Shown here piece after piece: positions 1 through 5,327 of a DNA stretch of 5,327 bases. The translations under genes were made by a program, and so were the position numbers. The stretch lies in assembly GCA_025361385.1 (NCBI GenBank), contig JANYAJ010000196.1, positions 1-5,327 of the forward strand. Direction: 5' to 3'. A model generated the notes under the pieces. That model was not told the origin of the DNA, did not search any database, and saw only the letters and a list, made by a program, of their open reading frames with translations. The first letter of the stretch is position 1. Every line of letters begins with the position of its first letter. Origin of the DNA: Nitrospira sp. GTDB lineage: Bacteria; Nitrospirota; Nitrospiria; Nitrospirales; Nitrospiraceae.

Positions 1-718
1 TGAAAAGCGGCGACAAGGAAAAATGAATTCTCCGTGCCTCCTCAATCTGTCCGCTCAGGAAGGCCTTCACCATTTGCGCCATCTGGAGTGGAACGACGTT
101 TGAAGCCACACTGATGACCCCTTTCCCTCCGACCGCCATCATGGGCAACGTCAGGGAGTCATCTCCTGCCAGAACGGTCATTCGCTCACCGCAAGTGCTT
201 ACGATCTCGGAAGCCTGTATGACGGACCCGCTCCCCTCTTTGATCCCGACGACACTCCCTAGCCCGCAAAGCCTGGCCACCGTGGCTGGCAACATATTGA
301 CGCCGGTCCTCCCGGGGATGTTGTACAGAATCTGGGGCAGATCCACGGACTCTGCGATCAACTTGTAATGGCGGTACAACCCTTCTTGTGTCGGCTTGTT
401 GTAGTACGGCGTAATAATCAGCGCCCCATCGGCCCCGGCCTCTTTGGCATGCTTCGTGAGGGACACCGCTTCTCCCGTGCTATTTGAGCCGGTCCCGGCA
501 ATCACGGGAACCCGGCGATTGACCACCTCGACGGTCAATTCGACCACGCGATGATGTTCCTGATGCGACAGGGTGGCGGACTCGCCGGTGGTACCGCAGG
601 GCACAATCCCGTTCGTCCCATTAGCAATTTGCCATTCGATGAGATCGCCGAAGGCCCGTTCGTCGACCTTGCCATTCCTGAACGGGGTCACGATGGCAAT
701 CAATGCACCTGTAAACAT
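1..718 (-). CDS. dapA: 4-hydroxy-tetrahydrodipicolinate synthase (partial, C-terminus beyond left edge)
   Basis: 239 codons are present. The family is about 290-295 residues, so some 50-55 C-terminal residues lie outside the window; this is an edge cut, not a defect. The enzyme condenses pyruvate with aspartate semialdehyde to 4-hydroxy-tetrahydrodipicolinate, the first committed step to diaminopimelate and lysine, in the cytoplasm as a class I aldolase-type barrel. It opens with FTGALIAIVTPF. GTTGES at 42-47 carries the Thr43-Thr44 pair. TPYYNKP at 103-109 supplies Tyr106, and YNIPGRTG at 132-139 supplies Tyr132 and Arg137. IKEGSG at 159-164 holds the Schiff-base Lys160. These match the E. 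coli Thr44/Thr45, Tyr107, Tyr133, Arg138 and Lys161 positions within one residue. The start is fixed by AAGGAG (724-729), 5 bases upstream of the ATG. It lies 41 bases after lysA. Confidence 0.97.
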   Translation of the reverse strand, partial: MFTGALIAIVTPFRNGKVDERAFGDLIEWQIANGTNGIVPCGTTGESATLSHQEHHRVVELTVEVVNRRVPVIAGTGSNSTGEAVSLTKHAKEAGADGALIITPYYNKPTQEGLYRHYKLIAESVDLPQILYNIPGRTGVNMLPATVARLCGLGSVVGIKEGSGSVIQASEIVSTCGERMTVLAGDDSLTLPMMAVGGKGVISVASNVVPLQMAQMVKAFLSGQIEEARRIHFSLSPLF

Positions 719-723
719 GCTGA

Positions 724-729
724 CTCCTT
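724..729 (-). promoter_or_regulatory. Shine-Dalgarno of dapA
   Basis: AAGGAG read on the minus strand, five bases before the dapA ATG at 718. It is a near-consensus site with good spacing. It decides the dapA start and shows that dapA can be translated independently of lysA, although the 41-base lysA-dapA spacer shows no obvious promoter or terminator hairpin. Confidence 0.85.
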
Positions 730-759
730 CACCAAAAATGCGTCTTCCTTGCCCGTTCC

Positions 760-2022
760 TCAGTCGAGAAAAACCGGAATCGTTTCGCCCTTCACCAGAT
801 CCTCGTAGGTCTCTCTGGTCTTGATGACGTGGATCTCTCCGTCTCTGATCAAGACTTCCGGCACCCGTGGACGCGAATTGTAGTTGGAGGCCATCACAAA
901 GCCATAGGCCCCCGCACTCATCACCGCCAGCATGTCACCTGGATTGACCTCCGGCAGAGACCGGTCCTTCGCCAGGAAATCGCCCGACTCACAGACCGGA
1001 CCGACAACATCCACATTGTGCTTGGGCCGCTTGAGCACCGCCTCTGAGACGGGACGAATTTCGTGATAGGCCCCATAGAGGCTCGGCCTGATTAGATCGT
1101 TCATCGCTGCATCGACAATAATAAACCGTTTCGCCTCGCCGTCTTTCCGATACAGGACCTTCGTCACAAGAATGCCGGCATTACCCACGATGACGCGACC
1201 CGGCTCCATAATGAGGGTGACGCCCAAATCTTTCAGCAGAGGCGCCACGGCATCCGCTAAGTCTTGTGGCAACGGAGGCGTTTCATCCGAGTAGGTAATG
1301 CCGAGACCGCCGCCGATATTGACATACCGGATGTTGATGCCCTGAGCCTTCAAGGCTCTGACCAGCGTCACGACCTTCTTCACAGCCTCGACGAACGGTG
1401 TAACCTCGGTCAACTGCGATCCGATATGTTTATGCACTCCGACGACATCGATGTTGGCAAGTGAGGCGGCCAGCGTGAATTCTTCGAGAGCCCGGTCGGC
1501 GGCGATCCCGAACTTACTCTTCTTGAGACCGGTCGAAATATAGGGATGTGTTTTCGGATCAATGTCAGGATTAATGCGAAGGGCGACCCTCGCCTTGACT
1601 CCGACAGTAGCCGCGACTTCATTGATCGCCTGCAACTCGGCCGACGACTCGACGTTGAACATGAGGATGTCGGCCTTCAAGGCCTCACGAATTTCCTCGT
1701 GATTTTTGCCGACTCCCGCGAACACAATCTTCGAGGGAGGCACGCCGGCCTTGAGCGCCCGGAAGAGCTCACCGCCTGACACAATATCCACCCCGCTCCC
1801 CTCCTTCGCCATGAGACGGAGAATCGCGATATTGGAGTTGGACTTCATCGCAAACGCAATCACATGGGGCAGGCTCTTGAAGGCCCTATCATAGGCCCGA
1901 AAATGACGAACAAGGGTCGTGTAGCTGTAGATATAACAAGGCGTGCCAACCTCTTTCGCGATGCGGCTGACCGGCACCTCTTCACAGTAGAGTTCGCCCT
2001 GTCGATACTCGAAGTTATGCAT
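760..2022 (-). CDS. lysA: Diaminopimelate decarboxylase
   Basis: 420 residues from the chosen start, normal for the family. It is a PLP-dependent, cytoplasmic enzyme that decarboxylates meso-2,6-diaminopimelate to L-lysine. It is a fold-III enzyme with an N-terminal alanine-racemase-like barrel. The PLP lysine is in FAMKSNSN (Lys60). HIGSQ is at 199-203, the glycine-rich phosphate-binding NIGGGLGI at 235-242, and EPGR at 273-276. CESGD at 344-348 carries the cysteine supplied by the partner subunit, and AYGFVMASNYNSRPRVPEVL at 372-391 closes the active site. Two starts are possible. The ATG at 2031 has its Shine-Dalgarno touching it (0-base spacing). The ATG at 2022, giving a protein beginning MHNFEYRQ, has AAGAAGG 9 bases upstream and is preferred. 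dapA follows after 41 bases, so the pair is probably co-transcribed. Confidence 0.96.
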   Translation of the reverse strand: MHNFEYRQGELYCEEVPVSRIAKEVGTPCYIYSYTTLVRHFRAYDRAFKSLPHVIAFAMKSNSNIAILRLMAKEGSGVDIVSGGELFRALKAGVPPSKIVFAGVGKNHEEIREALKADILMFNVESSAELQAINEVAATVGVKARVALRINPDIDPKTHPYISTGLKKSKFGIAADRALEEFTLAASLANIDVVGVHKHIGSQLTEVTPFVEAVKKVVTLVRALKAQGINIRYVNIGGGLGITYSDETPPLPQDLADAVAPLLKDLGVTLIMEPGRVIVGNAGILVTKVLYRKDGEAKRFIIVDAAMNDLIRPSLYGAYHEIRPVSEAVLKRPKHNVDVVGPVCESGDFLAKDRSLPEVNPGDMLAVMSAGAYGFVMASNYNSRPRVPEVLIRDGEIHVIKTRETYEDLVKGETIPVFLD

Positions 2023-2031
2023 CCTGTACAT

Positions 2032-2038
2032 CCTTCTT
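2032..2038 (-). promoter_or_regulatory. Shine-Dalgarno of lysA (decides the start)
   Basis: AAGAAGG on the minus strand directly abuts the upstream ATG at 2031 (0-base spacing, too close for normal initiation) and is 9 bases before the in-frame ATG at 2022. This favours the downstream start. The site begins three bases after the 3' end of the predicted stem-loop at 2042-2101, so access to it could depend on that structure. Confidence 0.6.
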
Positions 2039-2041
2039 CAA

Positions 2042-2101
2042 CCGTTCGCGGCTTGCGAGCGAGAAACCCTCTCATGAGGTCTCGAAGGCATCCTCGAACG
2101 G
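2042..2101 (-). promoter_or_regulatory. Predicted nested stem-loop in the lysA 5' leader
   Basis: On the transcribed strand a 7-bp outer inverted repeat (CCGTTCG at 2095-2101 with CGAACGG at 2042-2048) encloses an inner hairpin. The inner hairpin is CGAGA/TCTCG (2080-2084 with 2060-2064) stacked on CCTC/GAGG (2076-2079 with 2068-2071), with a 3-base bulge (2065-2067) and a 4-base loop (2072-2075). The structure ends just before the lysA Shine-Dalgarno at 2032-2038. No T-tract follows, so it does not look like a simple rho-independent terminator. It could modulate lysA translation, protect a processed mRNA end, or be chance pairing. Pairing was found by eye; no folding energy was computed. Confidence 0.4.
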
Positions 2102-2195
2102 ACGGTAACGAGTTTTCACATGCGGAATCGCGACCTTCGTCGCACCTGAACCCACCAACACTTTGAGGGGCGCCAAGGATCGCCAACTTGAGGTG

Positions 2196-2207
2196 GTCAA
2201 CGTTGAC
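2196..2207. repeat. Perfect 12-bp palindrome, GTCAACGTTGAC
   Basis: The 12 bases equal their own reverse complement. The palindrome lies inside a larger inverted repeat with arms AGGGGC (2166-2171) and GCCCCT (2214-2219), though not centred in it. A perfect even palindrome in the only sizeable non-coding gap could be an operator for a dimeric regulator controlling lysA and dapA, or part of an RNA structure. No flanking promoter is evident and no ARG-box or other known operator is recognised in it. Confidence 0.35.
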
Positions 2208-2235
2208 GATGATGCCCCTTGTAGACCTGAGTCAC
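2197..2235 (-). CDS. Possible 12-residue leader peptide ORF (tentative)
   Basis: A GTG codon at 2235 is preceded, with 5-base spacing, by a perfect AGGAGG (2241-2246), the strongest Shine-Dalgarno in the window. It opens a 12-codon frame (MTQVYKGHHRQR) ending in TGA at 2197-2199, inside the 12-bp palindrome. It has only one lysine codon, so classical lysine attenuation is unlikely; two adjacent His codons and two Arg codons are present. It could be a leader peptide, the start of a frameshifted small gene, or chance. No homology is recognised. Confidence 0.2.
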   Translation of the reverse strand: MTQVYKGHHRQR

Positions 2236-2295
2236 GCGACCCTCCTCACCGGTTATCCGGCCAGACAGATCCGGCAGATGATCGCGCCATCGTCA

Positions 2296-2562
2296 CTAAC
2301 GAGTTCCCACTGGTCGCAACGGGGGAAGATTCACATCCTGCCCCTGTAGCATGGGATCCTGAGACAACTCAACGGACTCGGCCGCCGCTGCCGCCTCACG
2401 CTGTTTGAGATCCAGAAGCTCGCGCTTCTTTTGTAGCTGAATCGTCGCATTCACCCCGACATTTTCAGGGGGAACCGGAGGCCCCACGGTTCCGCAGGCC
2501 ACCAACATGCCCATCGTCACACCAACCACGATGGATGTCGCATTGAGCATCCGTATCTTCAC
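2296..2562 (-). CDS. Small LptM/LppL-like outer-membrane lipoprotein
   Basis: 88 residues with a GTG start. Residues 1-22 form a lipoprotein signal peptide: a basic n-region (KIR at 2-4), a hydrophobic core, and the lipobox LVAC at 20-23, so Cys23 should be lipidated. Residue +2 is Gly, with no inner-membrane retention Asp. The mature start CGTVGPPVPPE resembles the LptM (YifL)/LppL motif, CG.KGP followed by prolines. In enterobacteria LptM binds the LPS translocon LptD-LptE and helps it mature, and genes of this group often sit next to lysA, as here. Residues 40-65 form a charged, Ala-rich predicted helix; the tail is Pro-rich. GTG at 2562 is preferred over the ATG at 2550 because it overlaps the argH stop (GTGA) and supplies the basic n-region. 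No strong Shine-Dalgarno is seen, so translation probably depends on argH. The lipoprotein call is firm; the LptM role is inferred. Confidence 0.85.
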   Translation of the reverse strand: MKIRMLNATSIVVGVTMGMLVACGTVGPPVPPENVGVNATIQLQKKRELLDLKQREAAAAAESVELSQDPMLQGQDVNLPPLRPVGTR

Positions 2563-3970
2563 GAGAGCATCCGCTCGAGTTCTTTAATGCGTTGTTCCAC
2601 TCGCGCTCGGGCCGTTCCACCGATCTGAGATTTTTGATCGATCGCGGCCGTAACCGTCAACCGAGCGAACAGACCCTTTTCAATTCGCGAGGAAAACTCC
2701 CTCAACTCTTCGAGCGAGAAGTCCGTCAGCTCACGGTCTTGATCCAATGAAGCCCGCACCAACCGCCCCGTGATCGCATGCGCTTCACGAAAGGGCACCC
2801 CTCTGGTCACAAGGTAGTCCGCCACTTCCGTGGCCAGCATGCCTCCACCCTGGAGCGCCTGATTCAGCGCGTCGCGGTTTACCGTAATGCGACGCATCAG
2901 TTCCGTTAAAATCTCCACCGACGCGGCAACCGTATCGAGGGCGTCGAAGAGCGCCGGCTTATCCTCTTGGAGATCTCGATTATAACTCAAGGGCAGCGCC
3001 TTAAGGGTGGTCAACAGATTCACAAGGTGACCGTACACACGCCCCGTCTTGCCCCGCACCAATTCCGGCACATCGGGATTCTTCTTCTGCGGCATCATGC
3101 TGCTGCCGGTACAGAAGGCATCGGGAAGATCGACAAACCGAAACTCCTGGGAAGACCAGAGAATCAATTCTTCGCTCAGCCGGGACAGGTGCATCATGGT
3201 GATCGACAAGGCCGAGGCGACTTCGATCATGAAATCACGATCGGACACAGCATCCAAGCTATTTTGCGTCACAGCGGGAAAGCCGAGCAACTCAGCCGTG
3301 AACCGGCGATCGACCGGGTAGTTGGTCCCCGCGAGCGCGCCAGACCCTAGCGGCATGACGTTCAACCGCACCGATGCATCGCGAACCCGCCCCTTGTCCC
3401 GTTCGAGCATTTCCACATAGGCCAAGAGATGATGGGCAAACAACACCGGCTGTGCACGCTGCAGATGCGTGTAGCCCGGCATCGCCACGGTGCGATTGGC
3501 CTTCCCCTTTGCCACCAAGACCCGCTGAAAGCTTTCTAACCGTGTCACGAGCTGGCCCAGCTGATCCCGCAAGTAGAGCCGGATATCGAGCGCCACCTGA
3601 TCGTTGCGGCTGCGGCCCGTATGCACCTTGCCGCCGAGTGGACCGATCAATTCGGTCAGCCGGCGCTCAATCGCCATATGTATGTCTTCATCCTGCGGCG
3701 TGAAGCGAAAGCGGCCTCGATCCAGCTCCCGCTTCACCGACTCAAGACCCCGCACGATTGTTGTCGTCTCAGCAGCGGTGAGGACCCGGGCCTTCCCTAA
3801 TGTTTTACAATGGGCGATGCTGCCCTGAATGTCATAGGCATAGAGCCGGCGATCGACCGCCACCGACACGGTGAAGGCTTCCACCAGCCGATTCGTTTTC
3901 TCTGTGAACCGCCCGCCCCAGGCCTTTTCGCCTTTCGATGCAACTGGGCTGCGGCCCTTTGCTCGTGCCA

Positions 3971-3971
<1 letters not shown>
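2559..3971 (-). CDS. argH: Argininosuccinate lyase
   Basis: 470 residues, slightly above the typical 455-465 because of a basic N-terminal extension of about 15 residues before the conserved KAWGGRF (16-22). It cleaves argininosuccinate to arginine and fumarate, the last step of arginine synthesis, as a cytoplasmic homotetramer of the fumarase/aspartase superfamily. The three superfamily regions are visible: HTGRSRNDQ at 117-125; GYTHLQRAQP at 166-175, with the Thr168-His169 pair expected to take part in catalysis; and GSSMMPQKKNPD at 289-300, the mobile signature loop holding the catalytic serine (Ser290 or Ser291). The start ATG overlaps the argG stop in TAATG, and AGAAGG lies about 10 bases upstream inside argG. 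The TGA stop overlaps the GTG start of the lipoprotein gene. No defects are seen. Confidence 0.98.

Positions 3972-5327
<1,356 letters not shown>

Larger units (their letters stand above)
2023..2295 (-). other. Gap between the lipoprotein gene and lysA
   Basis: This is the only sizeable stretch without a confident gene. It contains, in transcription order, a short CCGG-ATAA-CCGG inverted repeat (in 2248-2263), an AGGAGG site with a GTG micro-ORF, a 12-bp palindrome within AGGGGC/GCCCCT arms, and a nested stem-loop before the lysA Shine-Dalgarno. A 42-codon TTG-started frame (2072-2200) also reads through it. I could not find a convincing pair of -35/-10 boxes (TTGACC at 2199-2204 on the minus strand has no matching -10), nor a hairpin followed by a T-run. 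A lysA promoter here is plausible from position only. Confidence 0.5.

Noticed and set aside
1..718. dapA as a truncated pseudogene
   Set aside because: The frame is open to the window edge with all active-site residues present. The missing C-terminus is simply outside the window.
719..759. A terminator or promoter between lysA and dapA
   Set aside because: The 41 bases contain a short T-run but no stem before it and no -35/-10 pair. They look like a simple operon spacer with the dapA ribosome binding site.
2100..2160. A lysine riboswitch before lysA
   Set aside because: An AGGTGCGA string on the minus strand recalls the start of the L-box consensus, but the other conserved blocks and the long multi-helix junction are not there, and the remaining leader is too short.
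1860..2186. Minus-strand 108-codon frame across the gap into lysA
   Set aside because: It starts on TTG without a good Shine-Dalgarno, and about half of it is out of frame inside lysA. The Cys/Arg-rich product is typical of a shadow frame.
2248..2263. The CCGG-ATAA-CCGG inverted repeat as a terminator after the lipoprotein gene
   Set aside because: The stem is only 4-5 bp and is followed by purines, not a T-run. Too weak to call.
1864..2408. Two consecutive plus-strand open frames (1864-2166 and 2163-2408) crossing the lysA start, the gap and the lipoprotein gene
   Set aside because: Most of their length lies antisense to lysA and the lipoprotein gene, the products are low-complexity and unlike any family I know, and no good Shine-Dalgarno was noted for them.
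2967..3350. Plus-strand 127-codon open frame opposite argH
   Set aside because: It is entirely antisense to well-conserved argH codons and the product is unrecognisable. It is a shadow frame of a GC-rich gene.

Overview
This window is a housekeeping amino-acid biosynthesis locus. Every convincing gene is on the minus strand, so the genes are transcribed from right to left. In transcription order they are: the 3' end of argF (cut by the right edge), argG, argH, a small lptM/lppL-like outer-membrane lipoprotein gene, a 264 to 273-base gap, lysA, and the first 239 codons of dapA (cut by the left edge). The base composition is moderately GC-rich. The gene order (argF-argG-argH, a small lipoprotein, lysA, dapA) and the style of the proteins fit a Nitrospira-like member of Nitrospirota. 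That assignment is an inference from remembered gene order and protein flavour. A diderm (Gram-negative type) cell is supported independently by the lipoprotein.

Right part (2296-5327): argF, argG, argH and the lipoprotein gene are packed with no intergenic space. argF/argG share ATGA, argG/argH share one base in TAATG, and argH/lipoprotein share GTGA. This implies one transcript with translational coupling. The three enzymes are the last three steps of arginine synthesis: ornithine to citrulline, citrulline to argininosuccinate, and argininosuccinate to arginine plus fumarate.

Middle (2023-2295): this is the only substantial non-coding stretch. It holds a predicted nested stem-loop (2042-2101) ending three bases before the lysA Shine-Dalgarno sequence, a perfect 12-bp palindrome (2196-2207) inside a 6-bp outer inverted repeat, and a very good Shine-Dalgarno followed by a 12-codon GTG micro-ORF. 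No clear promoter, rho-independent terminator or known riboswitch is recognisable. It is the most interesting part of the window.

Left part (1-2022): lysA makes lysine from meso-diaminopimelate. dapA makes the first committed intermediate of the same pathway, the precursor of both lysine and peptidoglycan diaminopimelate. They are 41 bases apart, and dapA has its own good ribosome binding site. The locus therefore joins an arginine operon to a lysine/diaminopimelate operon through a lipoprotein gene. I see no mobile element, CRISPR array, tRNA or rRNA, and no evidence of a novel defence or metabolic system.
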